From positions 7,628,501 through 7,688,500 of the forward strand of contig OX485805.1 in assembly GCA_950295325.1 (NCBI GenBank): DNA of 60,000 nucleotides, in the 5' to 3' direction. Below the pieces are notes generated by a model that saw only the letters and a list, made by a program, of their open reading frames with translations, had not been told where the DNA came from and ran no database searches. A program made the translations under genes and the position numbers. This document shows positions 37,896 through 48,413 of the stretch, piece by piece (the first letter of the stretch is position 1; every line of letters begins with the position of its first letter). Source of the stretch: Polytrichum commune (Eukaryota; Streptophyta; Polytrichopsida; Polytrichales; Polytrichaceae).

Positions 37896-38784
37896 GATGG
37901 CAAGGACTTGAGACCATGATGAAATCACCATATTGGCACTTCTGCACCTCCAGCCTTAAATATGGAGGTTTACACCTTCAAACAACAGATATTTACACCT
38001 TCTCTTATCTGAAGCCCTAGCGAATGGATGTTCAATTTAAATCTCTCTCCTTATTGTCACGTTTCCCTCCCGTTGATCACGGTTTTGACATGAAAATAAA
38101 CCACCAAAGAATTCAAACCACATGCTCACACGCATCATGTCCTTATCCTTGTAATGACTTTCATTGTTTCAATGTTGATTTTGTGTTATTTCATAATGTC
38201 ACATGCTACACTAATTCTCTTTTATTACACATTCATGTTAACACTACAAAACTCCTTAATATCCATGTGCGCTTTGGTTGCCACAAGTGTAATATTACGG
38301 AGTTTAGAGTGTACATATCGGTGAAGTCAAGTATTTGGAGCATTTGATCTTACCTTGGGTCATTTTTGAACTCAAACACAAATATGGTCACTCTCAAGAT
38401 GGATTACTACTTGCACGAGCTAAAAGTGCACACGAATACAAGGATGCGGATTCTTGCCATTTGAGCAAAATACAATGATCACATGTGTTAATTTGAGCTT
38501 GGAATGGATGTAATCATTTATATACCTAGCTCTAGCCAACCAAGTCTAGACACCCACCCCTTTAAGTTGGGCCCCCAAAACATTACCCAAGTCAAAGAGG
38601 TCTAGTGAAAACCTAAACCCCAATGGTTAATCTATTTCAATTTTGGGGTTATGATGTGAATTCTAGGGTTGAATAATCTTTTAAGAAGTAAAAATACATG
38701 CTATAATATAAGTGGTTGCATTTTCACCTTGGGTAATGTTGCTAGGGGCCCATCTCAAAGACGTGGGTGTTTAGCCCTGGTCAC

Positions 38785-39240
38785 TCTAACTATAGTTGAT
38801 CTCAAGCTCATGTGGGCCTTGTGTGTTGTGTGCAAAGAGGCACAAGATAGACGTGCCCAATTCAAATACTCATCTTAGTCGGACATCTATAACCTATATA
38901 AATGGTATGTTGATGTGGCTTCAAGAACGGATACCAAAAAGACATGTGTTCAAAAGAGATTGGACTATGTGCTCCAATATGATGACCATTCTAAGTTCAA
39001 TAGTCAACATTTCTTATTTTTTATTTTTGTGGGGGAGCTTATTATGACCATTTAATGAGCACGAGAATCCTCACTTTGATAATGAATAAGCCATTCATAT
39101 GAGCTCCAAAAATGATGAGAAAAATGGCTACGGCCTTGATTCAAATTTGGTAACCATCTTGTACTAATCACGTGTCTCATATCCTAGGAGAAGTGGGCTA
39201 GTTGGAAAAGTAACCATTTAAGACCTATCTACCTTATGAG
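38785..39240 (-). repeat. Dispersed repeat family Y copy
   Basis: In inverse orientation it shares CGGATACCAAAAAGACATG, CATTTAATGAGCACGAGAAT, ATCCTAGGAGAAGTGGGCTA and the ACCTATCTACC end with 20000-20365. Confidence 0.6.
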
Positions 39241-40311
39241 GCATGCAAAGTTTGCATAACGATTTGTACATATTTATTTTACCATGCAGAAATATGTCAA
39301 AAAATGTCCAGCCTCTAGATTTCTCAGCAGAGAGGTGGTGCCTACCTAGATTAAGTAAGCGGCAAAGTGCCATTTCATACTACAGTTTCCAATTGGGCAC
39401 TAAAGGGGAGGCCACACATTTTTGAAAATGCCAGTTTCAAAATGAAGTTTGGTAAGCCAAGGTAAAAGAACGTTGGCCTTGACATGTGTCTAACTTTGAG
39501 GAGTTGGGTTTTGAGGCCGGTCCCTCTTTTATTGGTTAAAACCATCCATTTTCAACTCCGATAAAAAAAGAAATGAAGGATTTAAACCTTGCAAAACTGC
39601 CGTCTTGGATTGGAGTAACTACGAATAGTAAATGATACTAATTACCATGATCAGTGTTGACTAATTAGGGGTCTAGGACCTCAATTTAGGAGTTAAGCTA
39701 GCTTAACATAATAATCTTGGGGTTTTACAATAGAACAATGTTTTCAACCTCCCTCCCCCCTCTTCAACCTCCCCTTGGTAAGCGGTATGAACAATCACCC
39801 CAAGTGGTAGACTGTATGCCATAAGATGCATAGATAAATATACGTGATATTTCAAATACTTCATTTGGACTCGCGATGTCCATTTAAGATGATTTATTGA
39901 AGAATTTACTCCCATCGCAGTTGTAGGTTTACTTCAAATCGAGGGACGAGTTGTCCTTTTAGTTCCCTTGTAGCCACCCCAAAATGCTTAGACAAGGTGC
40001 ATAATGACATACACGTGCCTAATTTGACACCTTATATTAAGGGGATTGCTATTTCCACACCTTTTTTGGCTAGATTCACACCTTTTTGCCAGTTCGGTTG
40101 CCGTGTCACTGAGGCGCTATATATGAGATTCTTCATGGTGCATCCGGACCGTTGATCCACCAAGGCCCATCCAAGGGCCTCAATGATCCTAGGTGGCGGT
40201 GGGGTGGGGGTGGTGCTTGCCACCAAGGCGGGGTGGGGCCATGGGCCTCATGTCTTTTTTGGGGAGGCCGGATTTAGGGTGGTGTCGGGCCTAGTGGCTA
40301 GGCCTACTTAT

Positions 40312-40487
40312 TATATAACTAGTTGGTTACCCTTACTCTACTTACTAAATAACTAGTTGGTTAGCCTTACTCTACTTACTAAATGACTAGTTGGTTAGCC
40401 TTACTCTACTTACTAAATGACTAGTTGGTTACCCTTACTTTACTTACTAAATAACTAGTTGGTTAGCCTTACTCTACCTTACTAAAT
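40312..40487. repeat. 34-bp tandem repeat array, left arm of foldback
   Basis: About five copies of a unit containing AACTAGTTGGTTACCCTTAC followed by TCTACTTACTAAAT. Copies differ by ACCC/AGCC and ATAACT/ATGACT variants. The array is the inner part of the left arm of the 40041-42088 element. Confidence 0.85.
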
Positions 40488-40841
40488 GATATGAAACAAG
40501 TAGGTTAGTATGAGATGGTTAGCAAACCCAAATCAAAATTTAGGAGCTCATATGAATATCTTAGTCATTATCAAAGTGAAGATTATGGTGTCAATAATGA
40601 TCATATAGGTATCCATACCTAACTTCAAGACTTGCACATATACCACTCAAATATACATGTCCAATTAAGAAGAGTGACCATAAGTAGAGTAAGGGTAACC
40701 AACTAGTCATTTAGTAAGTAGAGTAAGGGTAACCAACTAGTCATTTAGTAAGTAGAGTAAGGGCAACCAACTAGTTATTTAGTAAATAGAGTAAGGGTAA
40801 CCAACTAGTTATTTAGTAAGTAGAGTAAGGGTAACCAACTA

Positions 40842-41179
40842 CACTAAATAGGTAGATTAGTGTTGGAAACACTAATAGTCGACGAAAACGCTAAATGTAA
40901 ATTGTCTCTATAGTGTTAGAACACTAAATGTCAACTCTAACACTATTTGTACCAAGTAGTAACTTTAAATATTTACATGAGCGCATTTAGTGTTAGATGA
41001 TATTTTGTAAATCTTGGAATGAAGAATTGAAGGAAGAAGAATATGAGAACCTCGTAAAAGGTATAATTTGTTCAAACCCTATTCAAACACTAATTGTAAT
41101 ATCAGTTGAAAATTAGTGTTTTAGGTAACTATTGCATCTAACACTAATCTTCATCTAACACTAATCTACCTATTTAGTG
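40842..41179. mobile_element. 338-bp TA-duplicating MITE nested in the foldback
   Basis: It begins CACTAAATAGGTAGATTAG and ends with the exact inverse, a 23-bp perfect TIR. TA flanks it at 40840-40841 and 41180-41181, and removal restores the interrupted 34-bp repeat unit. The interior has further inverted AACACTAAT words and no gene. The TA duplication argues for a Stowaway/mariner-type MITE; a CACTA transposon would give 3 bp. Confidence 0.78.
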
Positions 41180-41224
41180 TAGTCATTTAGTAAGTAGAGT
41201 AAGGGTAACCAACTAGTTATTTAG

Positions 41225-41651
41225 CAGAGCCCTACATCGGGCGCCCATACCCATGCCCATGCCCATACCCACCCATGCCCATGGGTTTTGGGTGGGCATG
41301 GGTGCAATATTATTGTTCATGGGCGGGCATGGGTGGGCATGGCTGCGCTATTATTGTTCATGGGCGGGCATGGGCGGGCATGGGTGGGCATGGGTGGGGC
41401 ATAATTACACAATTACACAATTACACAATTACACAATACACATTACATAATTTTTTAATACATGGGCGCAATTTGAATAGCATGGGTGGGCATGGGTGGG
41501 TATGGGTGGGCACATGTCATGCTATGTGTGGGCATGGGTGGGCATGGGTGCGCACATGTCATGCTATGGGTGGGCATGGGTGGGCATAGGTCGTTGCTGA
41601 TGGGCATGGTCTGGGTATGGGTGCAATTAGAAAGGAAAATGTTGGGCTCTG
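41225..41651. mobile_element. 427-bp hAT-like element made of GGGCATGGG repeats
   Basis: Ends are CAGAGCCC and GGGCTCTG, with an exact 8-bp duplication TTATTTAG at 41217-41224 and 41652-41659. CA-start ends plus an 8-bp duplication fit hAT. Most of the interior is a degenerate minisatellite of GGGCATGGGTG on the plus strand, with an inverse block CCCATGCCCATG near the left end. Four tandem ACAATT words lie at 41400-41432. It is non-coding, although reading frames cross the repeats. Confidence 0.82.
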
Positions 41652-42199
41652 TTATTTAGTAAATAGAGTAAGGGTGACCAACTAGTTATTTAGTAAGTAG
41701 AGGAAGGGTAACCAACTAGTCATTTAGTAAGTAGAGTAAGGCTAACCAACTAGTTATTTAGTAAGTAGAGTAAGGGTAACCAACTAGTTATATAATAAGT
41801 AGGCCTAGCCACTGGGCCCGCCTAGCCACTAGGCCCGACACCACCCTAAATCCGGCCTCCCCAAAAAAGACATGAGGCCCACGGCCCCACCCCGCCTTGT
41901 GGCAAGCACCACCCCCGCCCCCCACCCCACCGCCACCTAGGATCATTGAGGCCCTTGGATGGGCCTTGGTGGATCAACGGTCCGGATGCACCATGAAGAA
42001 TCTCATATATAGCGCCTCAGTGACACGGCAACCGAACCGGCAAAAAGGTGTGAATCTAGCCAAAAAAGGTGTGGAAATAGCAATCCCCTATATTAATTGG
42101 ACACTTATATTTCAACGACATGTAGATTTCAAAATTGACACCAAAAAGACACATGTCTAAAAAAGATTTCGTACATGCTCATATTTGTTGCCTATTCTT

Positions 42200-43527
42200 G
42201 GCTCAATGCATTAGGCTAACATAACTGGGGGAGGGGGAGAGACTACCGTACATGATCATCTTATCGCTCCGACACTTGCAAATTCATAACAACAACAAGA
42301 AAAAATTCATAAGATTCCATAGATTGTTGTTGCAATATCATATTACATTTACGCATCTCGAAACATCCTAACTTGGAGAATCATGGCAAACGACAAACAC
42401 TAACCTTTTTGACACGTTCACCTCATTAGCGGCAAGCACAGACCTTCACGTCTCTCCCTCCAACCAATGTTCCCTTGGAAGTTGGACTCTAATGTTATTG
42501 TATGGAAAGTGCAACCCAGATTTTGTTCCCATGATCCCAGCCGTAGGCTTGCCTCGAATGGAGGGATGAGATGCTCCTAATCCCCCCCCCCCGCTCCATC
42601 GACAGAGCTGCACTTTCCCTCAATTGCAGCCACCCTTTCCGACTACATTTTAGACTTAAGGTAGAGGGTGCTCAAACCAACACTTTAAGCTATTGCACAT
42701 ACATATGGCTATGTGGTGGATAGAAAAAGAAAATGTCCGTATTAGCCTCTGGGCTAGACATCGGTAGAAGGAATGAAAGAAAGGATATAAAATTAGCCTC
42801 AACTGAATATTTGACGAATATTCAAAGAGAAAACCACCAGTTTTCTTTAACCAATCCATAGGTTCCGTGTGTGACGACCTTGGATATGATGAGGACCCCA
42901 CCTTCATTGCCTAGAACCAACACAACATAGTTGGGTACTAGACCCAAGCTAAATCAAAGCCGAACTAGTAGTGGCGTGCAAAGTCACATGATCACCACCA
43001 ATGATCCCATCCAGTTTGCTTGCAAAACCGTCACCTTGCATCTCGGGAATTAACCCTCTTTGTGCTTTGTGGGCCTACCTCCTTGGCTTTGTGAATAGAA
43101 TGGCTAGCACGGTTTCCCCTCCTCCCCCCCCCCCCTTCCCGCGTGTATAGAATGGCTAGAATAAGCATTGACAAACCACCCTAAAACCACTTTGAACCAA
43201 CCTAAGCTAGAGTGCAGCCCATTACCTACCTTACATGGAAGTAGTGCAAACTGCTATGAGGTGGCACCACTAATAACACTTAAAACCATCACTCCATGGG
43301 CCGGGACACTCTTATACCATGGGAAATGGTTCAGGGTAGTAGAGTGTTGGCAATTGGGAGGCATTTATAAGTGTTAGTTTTGGGTGGGGTGTTAGTTTTT
43401 AGCACCCTCTACCTTAATTAGTTGCTTGTGCTATTTGTACTTAGATACATTTCCAACAACAAGCTAAGTCTACATATATACATGAAACATATTACTCTAG
43501 TGCACAATTGCTTAGTTATGTGAAGAG
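42200..43527. other. No gene recognised
   Basis: It holds poly-C runs near 42580 and 43115 and frames under 85 codons with no familiar motif. Confidence 0.5.
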
Positions 43528-43834
43528 TTTAGGCCCTCTTTACACTAAAGGCGAGAAGTTATGGAGAAAACCTCACAAGGGCCATGGCTCATTCTTGAGA
43601 AGCCAAACTCGAACTTGATGGCATTTGGATATAGTATAAAGTGAGAAGGGGCCACAAAAATAAAGTGTTAATTTTTAAAAATATTTCTAAGATAGGGTTG
43701 GTCATAACTACACTACACTACACTACGTTGGCTCTCATTTCCACCCCAAGACCGGTCTTATCTTTCTAGTTGTTGGCGGCTTCTTTTGCTTCTGTCTTTC
43801 TCATTTTTGCTTTGTTTTCTAAAATTTTAGTACT

Positions 43835-44969
43835 ATGGAGGAGATGACGAAGAAGCTTGTGGTGATGATACTCTTGTATTGGTGTACCTACATGATCACG
43901 CAACATATTAATAATATCCAAATTTTGATTTTACAAGGTAAGTGGACGAATGTTGTAATTTTTAGCTTTACTTTCAAAGTTAAGGATTTAGAGATCGAAC
44001 CATTTAGAATTCTAAGAGGCTATCCGACTTTGTGGATTGGAATCTGTTGGATTTATTTACGGAGAAAATGTTCAAAGAAAGAACATGTGTCTCGCATACT
44101 ATATTCAAAAAATTTATGTGAGAAATTAGGTCCTCTTTTTAAAAAAAATAACATATTCGTTTGAGAAAACCAATTTTTGTGAAAAAAAATGATTGTAATG
44201 TCTTTGGCTAGACTTGGTATAGAAGATGGGTTGCGTATGGATGGAAAAATATATGGAGTTGCAAAATATATAATTTCAGGAATTGTTAGGGAATTTTGTA
44301 AAATGGTAAGACTACATTTGCAAAATATTTTTATTCAATTTCCAAAAGAAATCTGATTTAGGATTTTAGGAAAACAATTTGAAATGTTGCATAATATATC
44401 TTACATTATAAGAGCTACAGACGGTTTACACATTCTTGTGCTAGCTTCAATTATTGGTGGTGAGGTTTACAAGTGCCTCAAGTCTTTTCATTAAACTTTG
44501 TGGCACTGAATTATTAATACAAATTGTATTTTCTGGGATTACGAATTTGGATGGTGGGAACTTTGCATGATTTGATTGTTTTTCAACAAACCAAGATTGG
44601 AAGAACTTGAATGGAAGAAAATTTTCTATCATACAAATTGATTAGAGATGTGACATATCTAGTACGACCTTGGATGTATTATCCATTTAAAGGCAGTAAT
44701 GATGGATTAGAGTCTTACAAGGAATATTAGAATTTTATCTAATTTTGAATCCGAATATGTCTGGAACGTGCAATTAAAATTTTGAAGGTTGAATGGAGGA
44801 TTATTTAAAAGAGACCGGATGTATTTTTACGATCAATGATGATATTATGTCAACTTATATTATTTTGCATAATTTATGCATCATCACGAAAAAAAAATTG
44901 GATGTGATATCGATTGAAGAAGTTAAAGTTGAATTAAACAAACATGTTCAAGATGATATGGTAAAATGA
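43835..44969 (+). pseudogene. PIF/Harbinger (HARBI1-type) transposase, broken
   Basis: Read across frames, this stretch gives RLGIEDGLRMDGKIYGVAK, IISGIVREFCKMV, FIQFPKEI, IIRATDGLHI, FWDYEFGWW, VRPWMYYPFKGSNDGL, CLERAIKILKVEWRII and ILHNLCIITKK, in the order expected for Harbinger nucleases. The first catalytic D is in ATDGLHI (codon 44420-44422). The E is in CLERAIKILK (codon 44764-44766). The middle SxHD motif is lost. Many stops and frameshifts interrupt it. The first open part (43835-44164) is the N-terminal helical region. The surroundings are very AT-rich. It is certainly inactive. Confidence 0.75.
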
Positions 44970-47900
44970 AGACAAATCCTACGAGGACAATGAACTTCTA
45001 TTATAAAAGAAAATCTCAGATTTTGAAATCTGATAGAAAAAATTTTAAAATATTGAAATTAAAGAAGTAGATGTTAAATGTTTTTATAAGATAACATGAT
45101 AATGACGCTGATTTATTGAGATAAAATACAATGGCTCATGTATCTATTGTCAAAACATTGTGAAAATCCAACTTGTTAAAGGTTTTTACTATTCAATTCT
45201 TAAAATTAAGTAGTGATTCTGAAGCTATAAAATGGTAGCTACAGTTCCTCTAAAATATATGTCATATACTTCTCCATGTTTTCAATTAAACTATATTTTT
45301 TGGAAGGTTGTAACAAAACTAGTAAAATTTGAAACAATGTCTTTTAATATTGTTTCTAAATTGTCTTGAAATTTTTTCATTTTTTATTGCTTTAAAGTAA
45401 CCTCACGGTATTACAATCATGATGATGTTTTTTCTTCATCGTTTTCATCTTCATTGTTCATAATACATATTAGAATTTGATTTTTTTTACATATATATGA
45501 TTGAAATTTCAAATATTAAGTTGCTCAAATCATTTGCATTCTTAGTATGTATCCAATCATAAAATATCATTATCTTTATATCAAGTAAAATAAGTCTCAC
45601 TAAGTTTCCAACCCAAAGCATTGATTTACGCTTACCCTTAGTTTATAAATAACATTTTCTAATATTCGGAAGTCTTATGTGTGAAAAAATTCTAGTTAGC
45701 CTTGCTAAACGTTTAATTAGTCCAACGCAAGCTTAGTTACCGTGAAATAGGTGACTTAGACCCTTCTATTATAATTTTCATATTAGAAATCAATACAATT
45801 TGGCAAAAAAACTAATATGATATTTAAAGATTTCTAACTATTTGAGGAAAAAATAATAAAAGAAGGTTTTTACGAGTTGCCTTATGAAAATGCTTATAGT
45901 TTCTATTCAAAATTTTAAAATAAAAAACAAATATAATTGGACCAAAAAAATAACTTTAATAATTACCTAAAAATATATAAATCACATAAAATGAACATTG
46001 TAACAAGCTGGGGTAAAGTTGCAAAGTCAGTAGTACCAAAAATAATTGTCTCACAAAAATGCCTATAATTTTTAGACGAAGTTGTGCAATTTTATAAGAC
46101 TAATTTAGAAATAAAAATTTAAGAACTATTTATGCATATAAAATATGTTGGAATTGGACTTTAGATGAAGAAGTGATGAGCTTTTGAAGCCTGCTATCAT
46201 TTTCAATTCAAAATTACTAATTATTATTACTTTCTATAGAAACTAATATGCTTTACCAACAAAGAAAAATGAATTAGAGTGGAATTTTGATAGAAAAAAG
46301 ACTAAATAAATTATTTTTATTAAATGATAAATGCACCTTGTTCTATGCTAAGAAATATTCATACTCAAAACTACTAAGTAATTAACAATGAGTCATTCGA
46401 TGAAAGGTAAGGTTGATAAAAGTCGAAAGTGGTTGGCATTGGAGAAAAAAAAAACTTAGGTTGGAAAGAGTTTGAAGCTCTGAAAGTCGCACATTGAGAA
46501 GAAGTGGAAGAGTAGGAAAGATAGATTAATAATACTTCGACACCTCTTAAAGAAAGATGCTTCACGCGGTGAGGTTGAGTTTTTTTGTTAATTTTTGTTA
46601 CGTCACGTACCTCCTTGCATTGGATCCTCTTAGCCACTGTTGATGATTTTCATCTAAATTTCATCGATTTTTTATTTATTAATGTCAAAAGATATTTGCC
46701 AAATTGGACATCATATCATCGAGACAAATTGTTTAAGTCAAAGGGCATTTTTGATAGTCAATGTCATTTATTTCACTCGTTTGATTTTTTTAGTGTGTAG
46801 TTATTTTAGATCTTTACAATATTCTAGCCTTAACCTTATGAACTTGTCACTTATTGACTTTAGTTTAGTCAATCCTAAAAAAATGAATTAGTAATTAATT
46901 ACTGCTTGTATTTTTGGAATTTTACTTACTAAGTTAATTTCTAAATCTAAATCTAAATTTTTACACACCTAATATTATACTATCTAATTTAAATTTACCA
47001 CTAGTATTAGGTTAATTTGATAAAAAAATCAAAATAATCCTTCATAAGGTCTTGTCATTTTTGTATTTGGTATATATTACATTATATTTCTTTTTACATG
47101 ATTCTTATGAGCGGTCGAAGCCTTGAATTTCCACTTTATTCGTGCTTATAATTTCAACCATGTATTAATTCCTAAATTTTTATAATAATACACATTAATT
47201 TATTTATATTCAAGCATATGAAAGTGAAATTATCCTCAAAATGTCAAAAAAACAACCGGAAGGGCCTAATAAAAGCCTCTATTAGCCCCTAATTGAAATC
47301 CGGTTATAATTTTATAAAAATTTACAAAAAAAATTAGAATAAAAAAATATATACAAATGGGTATGAAATGGGTAAAAAATTATAACACACAAACCTCGTT
47401 TTTTGGTACATCTTGAAAAATTTTGTTCCATTTTTCTTTTAATCACTATGAATGTTTCGACCTTGTAATCTCGCCACTTTCAAGTAGATTCTTATTTTTC
47501 GAGCTTAAATCAACCAAATTCACCATTTTTTTGTTATCTTTTTTGTTATCTTTTGTGATATTTTGCTAGAGCAGTTGTTTTTCCTTCCTTTTGATGGCCA
47601 TCCTTTCTTCTTTGGTGTAGGTACATCCTCACCATTTAGTGCCTTTGTTGCAATAATAATTGCCTCTTCCTCCTTTGATTCATTAACCCTTAAACGACAA
47701 TTCGTGGCCTGGGCTCGGGGGGGGGGGGTAGTCATTGGTTGGAGTAGCAATATACGTGCGAACAAATGATAGGGTATTTTAAAAACATGGGAGCAAAAAA
47801 TTATAATTGGGCTTAAGAGTAATATAGGGTATCAAAAATGGCACTGGACATCTTTAAAGTACTATAGGGTATGGAATAATAGGTCATTTGAAATTATAAG

Positions 47901-48050
47901 TAATGCAAGCCATTTTTCTATTGAGCCAAAGTAGAAATTTACATAATGATAGCATGTGAAAAAAAAGAAGAGAATTGAAAGTAATACCCCCCTATAAAAT
48001 AGTGGTTGTTCGCACCTATATCCTTAACTTTTTAACACACTGCCCCCCCC
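44970..48050. other. AT-rich region without a recognised gene
   Basis: Very AT-rich filler between the Harbinger and piggyBac relics. A minus-strand frame at 47765-47520 has a basic TPKKKGWPSKGRKN stretch resembling an AT-hook. This could be a remnant of the second Harbinger protein, but I see no Myb/SANT helix after it. Confidence 0.4.
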
Positions 48051-48054
48051 GAGA

Positions 48055-48336
48055 GCCTGGGCGGGCAGCCCGCAAGGAACAAAAAAGAATCAAGCAAAAA
48101 AGGTTAGCAGTTGTAGACTGGGAGTTCCTTTCTTGGGCAGAGGAACTGAAGTCTCGAAAATTGCGCGCTCCACCACCCTTGCACAGTTCGCATGCCCAAA
48201 TTACTTGAACAGTGAAAGCACTGACAGCAGCCAACCCGGGAATTGAACCCGGTGCACCACCCAATTGTGGACTGGCTCCCCACCCCACTCCCCACCCACA
48301 CAACAACAACAAATGGCTACCCATCTAACTGCCATG
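48055..48336 (-). mobile_element. SINE-like element (tRNA-type promoter)
   Basis: On the minus strand, TGGCAGTTAGATGGG (48334-48320) resembles an A box and GGTTCAATTCCC (48249-48238) a B box. Their ~75-nt separation is wider than usual. A T-rich end follows near 48100-48060. It abuts the 3' end of the piggyBac pseudogene. Confidence 0.5.
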
Positions 48337-48413
48337 CCCAACAACATCACATATTCTTTTTTTTTCAAGTTTTTAGACTCCCCCTCCCCCCCCCACCTCA
48401 ATTATAATAAAAA

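Larger units (their letters stand above)
40677..41800. repeat. 34-bp tandem repeat array, right arm of foldback, interrupted twice
   Basis: The inverse of the left-arm unit (GTAGAGTAAGGGTAACCAAC then TAGTTATTTAGTAA) runs at 40677-40841, 41180-41224 and 41652-41800. The gaps are exactly the two nested elements. More copies are present than in the left arm, so the array has expanded or contracted on one side. Confidence 0.82.
40041..42088. mobile_element. Foldback/long-TIR element, 2048 bp, with two nested elements
   Basis: It starts GGGGATTGCTATTTCCACAC and ends with the inverse. An exact 8-bp duplication TATATTAA lies at 40033-40040 and 42089-42096. The outer ~270 bp of each arm are near-identical inverted copies, including the CGGTCCGGATG and CCACCCCACCG stretches. 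Inside these lie 34-bp tandem repeats in inverted orientation. The spacer 40488-40676 is non-coding and resembles the dispersed family described at 20000-20365. Two other elements (40842-41179 and 41225-41651) sit in the right-hand repeat array. An 8-bp duplication with long arms fits a Mutator-like or hAT-related foldback; I cannot decide between them. Confidence 0.85.

Noticed and set aside
41253-41589. Glycine/tryptophan/histidine-rich frames
   Set aside because: Produced by the GGGCATGGG minisatellite of a hAT-like element.
40041-42088. Firm assignment of the foldback to Mutator-like elements
   Set aside because: The long arms suit Mutator but the duplication is 8 bp with no transposase, so hAT-like or other foldback types remain possible.
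47520-47765. Myb-like second protein of the Harbinger element
   Set aside because: Only a short basic AT-hook-like stretch is visible; no Myb/SANT tryptophan pattern follows in any frame.
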